In this document: one piece after another, positions 16,705 through 26,005 of the stretch
How positions within the stretch are numbered: position 1 is the first letter of the stretch
Layout: every line of letters starts with the position of its first letter
Origin: JACPLA01 sp035291905
Lineage (GTDB): Bacteria > Bacteroidota > Ignavibacteria > UBA10030
Direction of reading: 5' to 3'
NCBI GenBank assembly: GCA_035291905.1
Contig: DATDRF010000218.1
Coordinates: forward strand, 1 to 34,407
DNA length: 34,407 nt
Translations under genes and position numbers: made by a program
The notes under the pieces: model-generated
What the model was told of the DNA's origin: nothing
The model's database searches: none
What the model saw: the letters and a program-made list of their open reading frames with translations, nothing else

Positions 16705-17744
16705 GGGAATGCCACTCCCATGCTGATGCGTTGAACATTCCCCAGGTAGGTGCCGACACTCCCGTAACTGTAATCGAGAGAGAGCAGGATCCCTGAGAAT
16801 GCATGTTTCACGCCGCCGCCAAGGGTCAGCCCTTCGTAGTCGTAATTGAATTTGTAGCCGGCCCTCAATGCAATCAGACCCCGGAATTCATATTCCATTC
16901 CCAGGTGGCCCTGCTGAGAATAATCGTTCGGGTGAAAGAGATCAAATGCCGCCCTGAGCCGATTCTCGCTTTCTTCATCGAGGAGGAGGGCGTTGGTTCC
17001 CACAAGATCTGCCGCCGCTCCAAAGCGAAAGAGAAGCGGGACCGGATTTGATTCCCTTGCATATTTCACATCAGGGCCGAAATTCTGCACAGACGCGGCA
17101 ATCTGAATCGATCGAAAACCGGTATTGTATCGGATGCCGAAATCAAACAACAGCGCATTTGCCCATGTCCTGACGCTCTCAAAGATCCCCTGGCTCACCA
17201 TGGCCGTGACATTCTGGCCGTTGAACAGCGACTCGTGGGCGTACTTTGCCGCAAGGCCGAGAGAGAACCTGTCCGTCAGGTTTCTCGCGTACGTGATGCC
17301 GATGAGATAGCTGAAAGGACGGAATGTCCTTCCGGTCAGGCCGGGGCCGTTCGGATCGGTAATGTACGGACGCGCGTTTGTCGTCTCCTCGAAGATGCCG
17401 AAGTCGACGTACTGAACCTGAATTCCGAATGCGCCGAGGCTTCCGAACGAACGCGCATAAGAAACGGCTCCCTGTCTCGTATCGAAGAGCCAGTCAATGT
17501 AGGTCGTGGAGATCTCCTGGCCGTCGATCAGGGCCAGACCGCTCGGATTCCAGAACACCGCCTCAGCTCCCGAGGCCCAGACGCTGTACGCTTCACCCAG
17601 CGCAGTGGCACGGGCGCAAGGCAACACCTTCAGAAACTGCATCGACGTGCTTCCCACTTTCTGAGCCATTGCGGGCTGGGCAAAGAGAACAAACCCCGCC
17701 GTAAGAAGGAGCATCGTTCGCAATTTTGTCATGGTCGCGTTCAT
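16701..17744 (-). CDS. PorV/PorQ-family outer-membrane protein
   Basis: A 347-residue barrel of the PorV/PorQ family. PorV is the T9SS component that carries cargo proteins from the translocon to the attachment complex. A signal peptide ends at AMAQ. The signature follows: GSTSMQFLKVLPCARATALG, then ASGAEAVFWNPSGLAL. The C-terminus GNVQRISMGVAFP ends in Phe-Pro. The ATG at 17744 is chosen over the longer frame from 17855 because it begins the signal peptide and overlaps the upstream stop by one base (TGATG). It sits between a T9SS-sorted protein gene and a FadL-like barrel gene, both coupled to it. The genome-wide PorV is probably elsewhere, so this may be a dedicated paralogue, which is inference. 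Confidence 0.8.
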   Translation of the reverse strand: MNATMTKLRTMLLLTAGFVLFAQPAMAQKVGSTSMQFLKVLPCARATALGEAYSVWASGAEAVFWNPSGLALIDGQEISTTYIDWLFDTRQGAVSYARSFGSLGAFGIQVQYVDFGIFEETTNARPYITDPNGPGLTGRTFRPFSYLIGITYARNLTDRFSLGLAAKYAHESLFNGQNVTAMVSQGIFESVRTWANALLFDFGIRYNTGFRSIQIAASVQNFGPDVKYARESNPVPLLFRFGAAADLVGTNALLLDEESENRLRAAFDLFHPNDYSQQGHLGMEYEFRGLIALRAGYKFNYDYEGLTLGGGVKHAFSGILLSLDYSYGSVGTYLGNVQRISMGVAFP

Positions 17745-19969
17745 CACCGAATCACCACGAATTTGCCATGAGACTTGGCACCAGTGTGATCGTCGACGAC
17801 AAAGAAATAGACTCCGGAAGCGAGCAACTGATTGTTCCTTGTGATCTGATACCATGGATTGCCGTATGCGTCGCCGACATGTTCAATCGTATTGATCAGC
17901 TGGCCGCTGTACGAAAAGATCCGGATCGTGCACCTCTGCGTCAATCCCATGAACTGGACTCTGTCGGTCACCTCTCCGGCCGGGTCGGATCCGCTGAGGC
18001 CGCTGGTGACAATGAGGGGATTGGGAACGACGTAGACCTTGCCAAGAGTCTGAGTGGCCGGAGCCTGAGTTTCATGCTGGGTCATGTTGGTCATCCCACT
18101 TCTCCCGCCGAGCGAATCGACCGAAACGACCGAATAATACACGAACTCTCCGATATTGCTTTCGGGATCCAGGATCACATAGATCGAGTCCTGAAAATAT
18201 CGCGGATCCTGCCGGGAAACACTGTCGATCATGCTCCATGGGCCCAATGGATGCTGAGCCCGCATGACCTCGTAATGCTTGAACGGTGCTCGGAGCCGCG
18301 GTGTCGTAAACGATTCGACCTGCGGACCCCAAATCACCCGGTTAGCCGCGGCCTTCGTATCTTCAACCCTGATTACCGGCGCCGGAACGGGAATAGGAAT
18401 CGTATTGTATGCCCCCGAAGCCGAAGCAAGCTCGGGCTTGTACTGAAGCGTATCGTACTTCGTGAGCGGCGCGCCGTTGTAGGCCTGGATTGCACGATCG
18501 GCAACATCCCGGATGGAGACGACGCCGGGTGCTACGTACCATGGCAACGGATGAGTCTGGAGGTAAGTGCTTCCGATCGAGGGGCTCGTTCCAAGGTATT
18601 GGTACTGCAACGTGTCATACCAACTCGGTACCGGATTGAAGTACGCTCCCGCATCGACGCCCGCGCGGATAGCCCCTCCAAGGTCCGTGTAGATCCTGTC
18701 TCCCGCGACGCCGGGGCCGTATCCTACAACTTCGGCAACGGAGAATCTCATTGTCTCGCCGGGGGGGAGCAAATAGGGATAGAAACCATACGCCCGAAAC
18801 ACGGGTTGCCACCAGGTGAGATTCGTTGATCCCTTTGTCCGGCCCCTCCAGTAATCCCAGTACGTGGAATCAAATTGAGCCGCAAACCTGAGCGAATCAG
18901 CCGAACCCGCGAAGACGGAGGTCTTCCTCTGAAGCGCAGGATCCATCCATGGAATCGTCTTGGTGTCCGGGAGATTTCCGTTTTCATTTCGGAGAAGGTA
19001 CGGCTGCTTTGCTTTGTTGTTCGCATCCCAAATCCCCGCGCTGTCTGAGGTCGCAATCCATACCTGCTGAGTCTGATTCTTCAATGAAAGATGTGCGTAA
19101 TCATAATGCAGCATGACCAATCCGGCCGCCTGCGGTGAATTCAGGCCTCCGCGATTCCCGGGAATGGACCAGATGTCGAAGTATTCCTGATCGGGGACCC
19201 CTGCGCGGTCGTGGTTGTACGTCATCCAACGCTTGAGATCGAATCGGGCAAAATGATCTCCCAATCCGGCGGGTGGCTGGCCGCGATACGCCGCTTCCGA
19301 CCATTGGCCGTGGTTTCTTTGGTAACCGAACATCGACGGAGCGAACGTGTTGGCAAAAGTCACGAACACATCGGAGATGGTGTCGGCCGTTGAGTTCACC
19401 ATCTGGTACTCGTAGATGATGAAGCTGTCATATCCCGGGAAGCTCCAGGCACGGCTTGTCCGGGTGACGGTGATGCCGACAGGCGTGGACCATGATGAGA
19501 CGATAATTTCCTCGGCTTCGTTCGGGTCGTATGACGGGTTCAAATTGCCGTTTGGGAGAACCGGATAGTTTTCCGTTTTTGTGAGGGAAAGAGGAGTGCT
19601 GTACACCCCGGTGACCGTCACCGGATTGCCGCTCCCGTCGCTGACGGCTCCGCAGAATGCATAGATCCTTCCGCTCGTCGTGGTTCCCGCGAGCCAGATC
19701 CCGCTTCCGAAAGAGTTGTGCTGACCCGGGTAGTTCTGGCGGTCAAGAATCATGAACGAACTTGGCGGCCATTCCATCGAAGGAATCCCCGACTGTACGG
19801 TTCCGCCGGCGTTGTAGGCACGCCCCAGCTCTCCCGTGTTGAAAACCGACTGATGGAGCAATCCGCGTTCGTGGACGCGCCAGTCGCGCTGTGCGGAAGC
19901 CGCACACCACAAGGTCAGCAGCAGCAGACTGACGATCGACGGTTTACGGAGTATGGAAGTCAGGAACAT
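17744..19969 (-). CDS. T9SS-sorted exported protein of unknown function
   Basis: A 741-residue protein with a signal peptide ending CAASAQ. I do not recognise a catalytic domain. The N-terminal 500 residues are rich in Trp, Tyr and Pro with segments such as SGIWLAGTT, GYDSFIIYEYQMVN and QEYFDIWSIPGNRGG. Residues about 520-640 look like a fibronectin III-type domain (HYEVMRAQHPLGPW, FVYYSVVSVDSLGG). The last 85 residues (VYVVPNPLI, RIFSYSGQLI, LASGVYFFVVDD, GKFVVIR) are a divergent T9SS sorting domain. It begins 5 bp after the TonB-receptor gene and overlaps the PorV-like gene by one base, so receptor, cargo and barrel are made together. A substrate-binding partner for the receptor, standing in for SusD, is a reasonable guess. 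Confidence 0.75.
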   Translation of the reverse strand: MFLTSILRKPSIVSLLLLTLWCAASAQRDWRVHERGLLHQSVFNTGELGRAYNAGGTVQSGIPSMEWPPSSFMILDRQNYPGQHNSFGSGIWLAGTTTSGRIYAFCGAVSDGSGNPVTVTGVYSTPLSLTKTENYPVLPNGNLNPSYDPNEAEEIIVSSWSTPVGITVTRTSRAWSFPGYDSFIIYEYQMVNSTADTISDVFVTFANTFAPSMFGYQRNHGQWSEAAYRGQPPAGLGDHFARFDLKRWMTYNHDRAGVPDQEYFDIWSIPGNRGGLNSPQAAGLVMLHYDYAHLSLKNQTQQVWIATSDSAGIWDANNKAKQPYLLRNENGNLPDTKTIPWMDPALQRKTSVFAGSADSLRFAAQFDSTYWDYWRGRTKGSTNLTWWQPVFRAYGFYPYLLPPGETMRFSVAEVVGYGPGVAGDRIYTDLGGAIRAGVDAGAYFNPVPSWYDTLQYQYLGTSPSIGSTYLQTHPLPWYVAPGVVSIRDVADRAIQAYNGAPLTKYDTLQYKPELASASGAYNTIPIPVPAPVIRVEDTKAAANRVIWGPQVESFTTPRLRAPFKHYEVMRAQHPLGPWSMIDSVSRQDPRYFQDSIYVILDPESNIGEFVYYSVVSVDSLGGRSGMTNMTQHETQAPATQTLGKVYVVPNPLIVTSGLSGSDPAGEVTDRVQFMGLTQRCTIRIFSYSGQLINTIEHVGDAYGNPWYQITRNNQLLASGVYFFVVDDHTGAKSHGKFVVIR

Positions 19970-19974
19970 GTTGA

Positions 19975-22887
19975 TCAGAATTCGATGATAATGCCGAAAT
20001 TATACGATCGCGGATCGTTGCCGTAGATCAGGAACGATTGGTCGACAGCAAAAGGCCCCTGCCTTCCCTGATCCCACCAGTACCGGATTCCGTTCGCACG
20101 ATCATCGACGGGAAACGATTCATAGTACTGAAGAGGATAGTTGGGATTGGTCGGAGTGGGCCTCCTGAAGAGGTAATCGTAATTCAGGATCCTGTTGTCG
20201 AACAGGTTGAACACTTCAACGTAGAACGTTGCAGGGACACCGAAGAAGTCGGCGATCCTCTTCGTAATTCTCAGATCGGTGTTGTATTCTGCGGGAGTTC
20301 TCCTCTCGTTGATGAGCTTCAGGTTCGACGGCGAAGTGTAGGGACGGCCGCTCCTGAACGAAGAGATCGCCGAAACGGTGATGTCGGAAAACGGACGAAT
20401 CCCAAGGACGGCTGGTCCCCATTCCTTGCCCGTTGTGTATGCCAGACTCATGATGAGGTTGTGCGGCCGATCGAAATCGAGCAGGATGTCGCGCACAGGA
20501 ACATTCGTCCGGTCCGTAGTGACCGCTCCGGTCGTGTCCTGGTTGAATGCCGGCGTAGCACCGGTCACCGTTGCGCTTTTGCCCGTTGCAACGCTGAACT
20601 GGTAATTGAGCGATCCCATCAGCGATCCTCTTCTCTTTGAGAGCGCGAGGCGGAACCCGCGAATATCGGCATAATCGGTGTTGAAAAAGGAACTTACCTG
20701 TTGTCCCGTTCTGTCATCGGTGAAATTTGCCTGCTGGAGGAGGTTCTTGACGTCTTTATAGTACCCGCTGATGTCGAGCGTGAACCCGTCACCAAATCCC
20801 TGCATGACTCCTACGTCGTAGCTGTTCGTGAATTCCGGCTGCAGTCTCGGATTTCCAAGGGACACCGGGCGGTTGTCCCCCTGCGCGATGCGCGTTGCCA
20901 CAACATATTGGAACGAGGGCCGCTGCATGAACGTCCCGTAGTTCAGATGAAACACTGTGTTGAGGGAGACCGGGAAAGAGACCCCGATGCGGGGCTGTAG
21001 CCGTCCGATAATCGGAGCTTCGGCCTTTGGCGCTGTCTCGGGATTGAACCGACCGACAGAATCCGGCTCGAGGAAGGGCGTGAACTGGTTTGTGTAGTAT
21101 TCCCGGCCTGAGCTCCAAACGTCCCAGCGTATCCCGATGTTCGCAATGAGCCCCTCGAATTCCATCTTGTCCTGAACATACAGTGCGGCTTCGAAAGGCC
21201 TGGCCGTATACGACTCAATATTATTGTTGCTTCGGAGACTCAACGAATTGGAAACGTCGATGAGATACGAGTTGATTTGAAATCCCGCGTTGAGAAGATG
21301 TGAATGCGTCGCCTGGCTTGTGAGAGATCCGTCGAGCGAGACGGTCCGGGTCTGCTCATCCCTGAATGTGTCGTATCCGGCTTGATAGTTCAGCCCGTCC
21401 GGGGAGTTGTTGTTCGGTACGGGAAGGATGAAACTCCAGGCCACGGCGCTGGAGCCGAAGACAGCAGAATCAGGAACCGACGATGGCGTCGGGGTCGCCC
21501 CTAATTTGCTGCTCGTAACCAAAGAGTTCAGTTTTATTTCGTAAAACGTTTCGGGGCTGAGCGCATGGGCGAACTTGGCGCCAAGCTGGAGGTTGGTGCG
21601 TTTCCTGTAATTGATGCCGGTGATCCTGTCCCAGAGCCATCGTTGATATCCCCCGACACTGTTAGATCCCGGGAAGACATTGCTCTTCTCTTCCGTAAGT
21701 CCTCCGCTCAAGCGGAGCGATGTACCGGTGCCCAGGTCGGTGACGATGTTTCCCATCGCTTGATAACGCGTATCCGGCTCTTCGGTCGGGAATACCGGCC
21801 ATTCACGGCTTGACCGAAGGGCAAGGAACATTCTCATGTGCTGGTTGATGGGTCCGCCGGTCCCTGCCTCGATCGAGTAGTCCATCTCCTGGCCGTAGTT
21901 CCGATTCATATCCCGCCTGGACTGAAGCCAGAGGGCCTGTGCAACGGCAACCATGACCAGCGTGTCTCTGGCATAACTCGACGTAAGTCCCGAACCCATG
22001 CTTCCAAAATAGGGCTGCGGATTATCGGCGTTCGGATCCCCCTGGAGCCAGAACGAATTGGAGAGCAGGAGTGCCAGATACGGATTCGCATTGGGATTAA
22101 AGACGCTCGGTCCGAAGTGCTTGCGGCCCGGGACGCGTGTCTGGGATTCCACCCTCGTCTTCCATCCGTCGGATTTTCCTTCCTTCATGGAAATATTCAC
22201 GACGCCGGACTGAGCGTTTCCGTATTGAGCGCCAAAGCCGCTCGTCACAACCTCCACTTCTTCGACCGCGCTCATGATGGGAAGAAACGCGGATGAATTA
22301 TCGAGGGGATTGACGATTCCCATTCCCTGGAGAGTGTAGTATTCCTCCCCCGTTCGGCCGCCGCGGAAGTGGCCATCTGTCACGTCGGCAGCAAGTGCCA
22401 GGACATCGCTGACGTCCCTCATTCCCGGGAAGGTCTGTACCTCGTCGAACCTGACAATCGCGCTTGTTGACGTCTTCTCCCGCTCAACATCGGGCCTCGT
22501 CGCGGCAACGACCACCTCCTGGATCTCGATCGTTTCTTCATTCAAAGTGAAATCCGCCTGGGTCGTACGGCCGCTGTTGACGATCACCCCCTGCTGGATC
22601 ATTCTCTGGAATCCCACCATCGAGGCCTGGACGTCGTACTTGCCGGGCGGGACATTGAGGACGAAGTACGTCCCCTCGGCATCGGTCGCAGCTCCAAGGT
22701 TCGTGCCGACGACGACAACATTCGCTCCGATCAGCGGTTCACTCGTCCCCTTGATCGTAACGACCCCGGAGATCTTCCCGCCGGTTTGGCTCAGCACGGA
22801 TTCCTGACTCAGCACGCACAGGAGAATGAACAACATCGCCCGGGAGAATCTGCTCATTCTGGGATATGGAGGAGAATAATGATACAT
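19975..22887 (-). CDS. TonB-dependent receptor with carboxypeptidase-regulatory-like domain
   Basis: A 970-residue outer-membrane receptor expected to import pectin oligosaccharides using TonB energy. In order: signal peptide (about 11-33), a carboxypeptidase-regulatory-like domain (ISGVVTIKGTSEPLIGANVV, 38-120), a TonB-box-like IEIQEVVVAATRP, a plug (to about 235, ending in SAVEEVEVVTSGFGAQYGNA and GVVNISM), then a 22-strand barrel ending in FGIIIEF with a terminal phenylalanine. It lacks the length and hallmark features of SusC and there is no SusD gene beside it. The start at 22887 has only a weak ribosome-binding site; codon 11 is an alternative. It follows the GH28 gene by 7 bp. Confidence 0.88.
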   Translation of the reverse strand: MYHYSPPYPRMSRFSRAMLFILLCVLSQESVLSQTGGKISGVVTIKGTSEPLIGANVVVVGTNLGAATDAEGTYFVLNVPPGKYDVQASMVGFQRMIQQGVIVNSGRTTQADFTLNEETIEIQEVVVAATRPDVEREKTSTSAIVRFDEVQTFPGMRDVSDVLALAADVTDGHFRGGRTGEEYYTLQGMGIVNPLDNSSAFLPIMSAVEEVEVVTSGFGAQYGNAQSGVVNISMKEGKSDGWKTRVESQTRVPGRKHFGPSVFNPNANPYLALLLSNSFWLQGDPNADNPQPYFGSMGSGLTSSYARDTLVMVAVAQALWLQSRRDMNRNYGQEMDYSIEAGTGGPINQHMRMFLALRSSREWPVFPTEEPDTRYQAMGNIVTDLGTGTSLRLSGGLTEEKSNVFPGSNSVGGYQRWLWDRITGINYRKRTNLQLGAKFAHALSPETFYEIKLNSLVTSSKLGATPTPSSVPDSAVFGSSAVAWSFILPVPNNNSPDGLNYQAGYDTFRDEQTRTVSLDGSLTSQATHSHLLNAGFQINSYLIDVSNSLSLRSNNNIESYTARPFEAALYVQDKMEFEGLIANIGIRWDVWSSGREYYTNQFTPFLEPDSVGRFNPETAPKAEAPIIGRLQPRIGVSFPVSLNTVFHLNYGTFMQRPSFQYVVATRIAQGDNRPVSLGNPRLQPEFTNSYDVGVMQGFGDGFTLDISGYYKDVKNLLQQANFTDDRTGQQVSSFFNTDYADIRGFRLALSKRRGSLMGSLNYQFSVATGKSATVTGATPAFNQDTTGAVTTDRTNVPVRDILLDFDRPHNLIMSLAYTTGKEWGPAVLGIRPFSDITVSAISSFRSGRPYTSPSNLKLINERRTPAEYNTDLRITKRIADFFGVPATFYVEVFNLFDNRILNYDYLFRRPTPTNPNYPLQYYESFPVDDRANGIRYWWDQGRQGPFAVDQSFLIYGNDPRSYNFGIIIEF

Positions 22888-22894
22888 GACATTC

Positions 22895-24295
22895 TTATTT
22901 CATGGGCTTGCCGTTCAGTGTAACATCTGCAAGGGAGAACCCATCAACTGCTTCGATGACATTGGGTTCGGCAATTCCGTCGAATTGACATCGTTCGAGG
23001 CGGAGGTTCTTGATCGGCGACCGCTCATATCCCTTCACCCAGACCGCGTATTTCCCCTTCTCACAGGTCAAATCAGTGATGCTGAGATTCCTGACGACCG
23101 GAGTAAATTCTCCGGCATCGCCCTCTTCGTAGAAGAAATCTATTTTCAAGACCGCCTCGCTTACTTCACCAACGCAAATATTCCGGGCGAAGAAGTTCTC
23201 CATGATTCCCCCGCGGACCGAATTCGTCTTGAACCTCAATGCGCGTTCAAGGTTGGGACTGTCCATGACACAGTCCTCGGCAAACACGTTCCGGACGCCG
23301 CCCGAGATCTCGCTTCCGAGGACGACACCCCCGTGCCCTTCTTTCATATTGCAGCCCTGGATCACGATATTTTCGCCCGGTACGTTGACGCGCCGGCCGT
23401 CCGCATTCCGCCCCGATTTGATCGCAATGCAATCATCGCCCGTATTGAAGAAGCAGTCTTTGATCAAAACATCTTTTGAAGATTCGGGATTGCATCCGTC
23501 ATTGTTGGGACCGAGCCCGTTCACCGTGACATCCTTCACCGTGACATTTGTGCAGAGAACGGGATGAATAAACCACATGGGTGAGTCTTTGAGCGTTACG
23601 TCCTGAATGAGAACGTTCTTGCAACGATAGGGCTGAATGAAATTCGGGCGCAGATAGTGGCCTTCGCCGAAGACCCGTTCAGCCACAGGGACGTTCTTTT
23701 CCGCCATCGCAAACAAGGCATTCCGTGCATTCTTCTGATTCGGCATCCCCTTCTTCCACCCGTCGTCCGCATTCCCTTTCCACGACCACCAGTTCTCATT
23801 TGTCGCCTGTCCGTCGAGGGTCCCCTTTCCTGTGACAGCGATATTCTCCTGTTCGAAAGCGTAGATCAGCGGAGAGTAGTTTAAGCACTCCACACCCTCC
23901 CACCGGGTGTAAACAAGCCCGGCGTAGGCTTCAGAATTCGTGGTGAACTTGACGACCGCCTCTTCGGAGATATGCAGATTCACGTTACTCTTCAGATGAA
24001 TGGGTCCTGAAAGAAATACCCCTTTGTGCACAACCACTCTTCCTCCGCCCGCTGCACTGCACTCATTGATCGCTTTCCTGAACGCTTCCGTGCAATCGCT
24101 TTTCCCGTCGCCTCTCGCCCCAAAAGCCGTGATGTCAAAATCCCTGTCCGGAAATTGTGGCGGAACAATGCGAGCAAGAATTGCGGGAAGGTCGGCCCAT
24201 CCTTGCACCAGCACGCCATTCTCAATCCGCCTGCACTGAACGAACAGAACAACGATGAGAAGCGTGAAAAAAAGAACTCTGGGTGGATTTCTCAT
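22895..24295 (-). CDS. GH28 polygalacturonase, lipoprotein
   Basis: Right-handed beta-helix glycosidase that hydrolyses alpha-1,4-linked galacturonan. The 466-residue product has a lipoprotein signal (VVLFVQC, Cys21), so it is anchored to a membrane. All GH28 motifs are present: GPNNDGCNPES (Asp266), TGDDCIAIKSG (Asp287 and Asp288), EGHGGVVLGSE (His321) and RALRFKTN (Arg354, Lys356). The domain starts with FDITAFGARGDGKSDCTEAF. Exo action on oligogalacturonates is common in this bacterial subgroup but is not proven by the sequence. It lies 9 bp after the PL9 gene and 7 bp before the TonB receptor gene, in a single transcript. Confidence 0.95.
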   Translation of the reverse strand: MRNPPRVLFFTLLIVVLFVQCRRIENGVLVQGWADLPAILARIVPPQFPDRDFDITAFGARGDGKSDCTEAFRKAINECSAAGGGRVVVHKGVFLSGPIHLKSNVNLHISEEAVVKFTTNSEAYAGLVYTRWEGVECLNYSPLIYAFEQENIAVTGKGTLDGQATNENWWSWKGNADDGWKKGMPNQKNARNALFAMAEKNVPVAERVFGEGHYLRPNFIQPYRCKNVLIQDVTLKDSPMWFIHPVLCTNVTVKDVTVNGLGPNNDGCNPESSKDVLIKDCFFNTGDDCIAIKSGRNADGRRVNVPGENIVIQGCNMKEGHGGVVLGSEISGGVRNVFAEDCVMDSPNLERALRFKTNSVRGGIMENFFARNICVGEVSEAVLKIDFFYEEGDAGEFTPVVRNLSITDLTCEKGKYAVWVKGYERSPIKNLRLERCQFDGIAEPNVIEAVDGFSLADVTLNGKPMK

Positions 24296-24304
24296 GAGTT
24301 ACTT

Positions 24305-25870
24305 TTAGCGGACAAGCTGCATTTTGACTGTCGCCTGTTGCGACCCGAAGTGAACGACCGCAAAGTAGATTCCGGACGCAACCTGCCGTGAGGATCCATT
24401 CGTGCCGTCCCATTGAACGCGGAAGCGTCCTCCCCGGGGGTGATCCCCAATGAGCGTCCTGAGATGTCTTCCGCTGATGTCGAAGATGCCGATAACCGCG
24501 GTACCCGGCCCGGGGATCTCGTAGTCAATCGTCGTTGAAGGATTGAATGGGTTAGGATAATTCCGGACCGTCGGAAATGATGAGGGCCGCAACGCAATTC
24601 CCGGCACCGATGTGGGCGGTCCGCTTTCAAAAGCGCCGATGTCGGGCGCGACGCCGTTGAAGTCCTTTCCAATATCTGTCCCACCGTCTATCAGGTCGCT
24701 GCCGCCCGCGAGATGAAGAAACGGAACCTCGGGAAGGCTCCCGTCACTTTGCCTCGGGCCGCGTACTCCTGTCGTGTCGATACTAAGAAAATCGTCCGTC
24801 GTAACAACAAAGGAGTCCGTCCAGCTGTTTGTTTGTTGAATGGCAAAAGATGCGAGCGCGCCGAGATTGCCAAGGACGGCACAATTGGTGAGAGTGAGAT
24901 ATTCACCGGCCGCAAGAGCGCCGAAGATGGAATAGTTTGTCCCGTTTCCGTACCCCGTGCAATGCAGGAGAGTCATTGAGCCCTTATTGTTGTTCTGGTC
25001 GAACCCTTTGACCCTGTTGTCGAATGCGAGACAGTTCTTGAGAATCACATCATGTCGGAGCAGCGACGGGGCATCGCTCCCCCCCATTTTGAATCCGTTT
25101 CCGTTTCCGGTACTCGCCGATCCATTCTTGAGATAGCCGTTCTTGAAGACCCAGGAGTTGACGATGATCGTCTCCACATTATCGGAAGGCCTGAGATACC
25201 CGTCAAAACCGTCGTCAGAATTCTCCCACGCCCTGCATCCGTAGAAAAAATTTCCCGTACCGACATCCAGCTTGGGTGCAAAGCCGTCCGCGTTTCCCTG
25301 CGACGTGTCGGCATTGTGATAGGAATCGCAGTTGATCACCTGGTTGCTCGCCGCTCCGTTGCTCAACTGAAGACCGGTATCCATGTTTTCAAAGAAAGAG
25401 CAGAACTCAATAATATTGTTCGACCCGCTCACATGCATCCCATTATCCCCGGCGCCTTTGATATCGAGCCCTTTGACGTGCCAGTAAGCCCCGGTGACTC
25501 TGATTCCCCTGTTGCTTGAGTTCACGGGCATCAGCGAGAAATCCAGGAGGGGGCGCTCCCCCGGATAGGCAAACAGGTAGTAGCGGCTTGCAGCTGATCC
25601 GACTTTAGAGAGAGTCGTTGTCGTCGTCAACGAATCGAACACTCCCCCCCGGACGTAGATGGTATCGCCCGCCAGGGCGACCGAATGAGCTTTCGTGATT
25701 GTCTCGTAGGGCAGATCGATCGTACCCGACAGCGTATCGTTTCCAAGGGGAGAAACATAGATCTGGGCTCCCGCGGACCCGAAGAAGAACAACATGCAGA
25801 CAGACAGAGATATTCCACGTTCAATCACGGAGACAAGAGGGCGGAGTATATGAACAGGAAAGAGATGCAT
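24305..25870 (-). CDS. PL9 pectate lyase with T9SS sorting domain
   Basis: A secreted beta-helix lyase that cuts polygalacturonate by elimination. The 521 residues begin with a signal peptide ending SAGAQ and then IYVSPLGNDTLSGT. The PL9 site can be placed from NADGFAPKLDVGTGNFFYGC and WENSDDGFDGY: Asp195, Asp219, Asp220 and Asp223, with Lys261 in GNGFKMGGSD as the likely catalytic base. The aspartate spacing (24, 25 and 28) equals that of Erwinia Pel9A, and the lysine lies within two residues of its Pel9A position. Residues about 438-521 are a T9SS sorting domain (RNYPNPFNPSTTIDYEIP), so the enzyme goes to the cell surface or medium. It is the first gene after the promoter at about 25.9 kb. 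No clear ribosome-binding site precedes the ATG. Confidence 0.93.
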   Translation of the reverse strand: MHLFPVHILRPLVSVIERGISLSVCMLFFFGSAGAQIYVSPLGNDTLSGTIDLPYETITKAHSVALAGDTIYVRGGVFDSLTTTTTLSKVGSAASRYYLFAYPGERPLLDFSLMPVNSSNRGIRVTGAYWHVKGLDIKGAGDNGMHVSGSNNIIEFCSFFENMDTGLQLSNGAASNQVINCDSYHNADTSQGNADGFAPKLDVGTGNFFYGCRAWENSDDGFDGYLRPSDNVETIIVNSWVFKNGYLKNGSASTGNGNGFKMGGSDAPSLLRHDVILKNCLAFDNRVKGFDQNNNKGSMTLLHCTGYGNGTNYSIFGALAAGEYLTLTNCAVLGNLGALASFAIQQTNSWTDSFVVTTDDFLSIDTTGVRGPRQSDGSLPEVPFLHLAGGSDLIDGGTDIGKDFNGVAPDIGAFESGPPTSVPGIALRPSSFPTVRNYPNPFNPSTTIDYEIPGPGTAVIGIFDISGRHLRTLIGDHPRGGRFRVQWDGTNGSSRQVASGIYFAVVHFGSQQATVKMQLVR

Positions 25871-25884
25871 CAGAGTGGAGAGTT

Positions 25885-25930
25885 ACTTTACCGCTAACTT
25901 TAAATTCAGGATAATATCTCAAAATGTCAA
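25885..25930 (-). promoter_or_regulatory. Promoter with shared 12-bp element, upstream of the PL9 operon
   Basis: Minus strand: a TTGACA box (25925-25930), then 28 bp, then TAGCGGTAAAGT (25885-25896), 14 bp before the PL9 start. The element sits inside a dyad, AGTTA (25881-25885) and TAACT (25895-25899). The -10 region is weak (GAATTT at 17 bp spacing). The same TTGACA and 12-mer precede the TonB receptor gene at 30.8 kb. Likely an operator near the transcription start, controlling the two runs together. Confidence 0.6.
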
Positions 25931-25956
25931 GAACGCGGCCGAAAAAACCCTCCGTT

Positions 25957-25992
25957 AAAAAAGAAGCGGCAGGAAGATTCTCCTGCCGCTTC
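25957..25992 (-). terminator. Intrinsic terminator after the beta-helix T9SS gene
   Basis: A perfect 12-bp stem, GAAGCGGCAGGA (25963-25974) with TCCTGCCGCTTC (25981-25992), a 6-base loop and, in the minus-strand sense, six T residues immediately after (25957-25962). It begins 14 bp past the stop of the gene ending at 26006 and isolates it from the PL9 operon. Confidence 0.95.
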
Positions 25993-26005
25993 GCGGAAAA
26001 ACGGG

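Noticed and set aside
17726..18829. Plus-strand open frame of 367 codons
   Set aside because: It lies antisense inside the gene for the 741-residue T9SS-sorted protein, has Arg/Asp-rich composition typical of a shadow frame and no recognisable domain.
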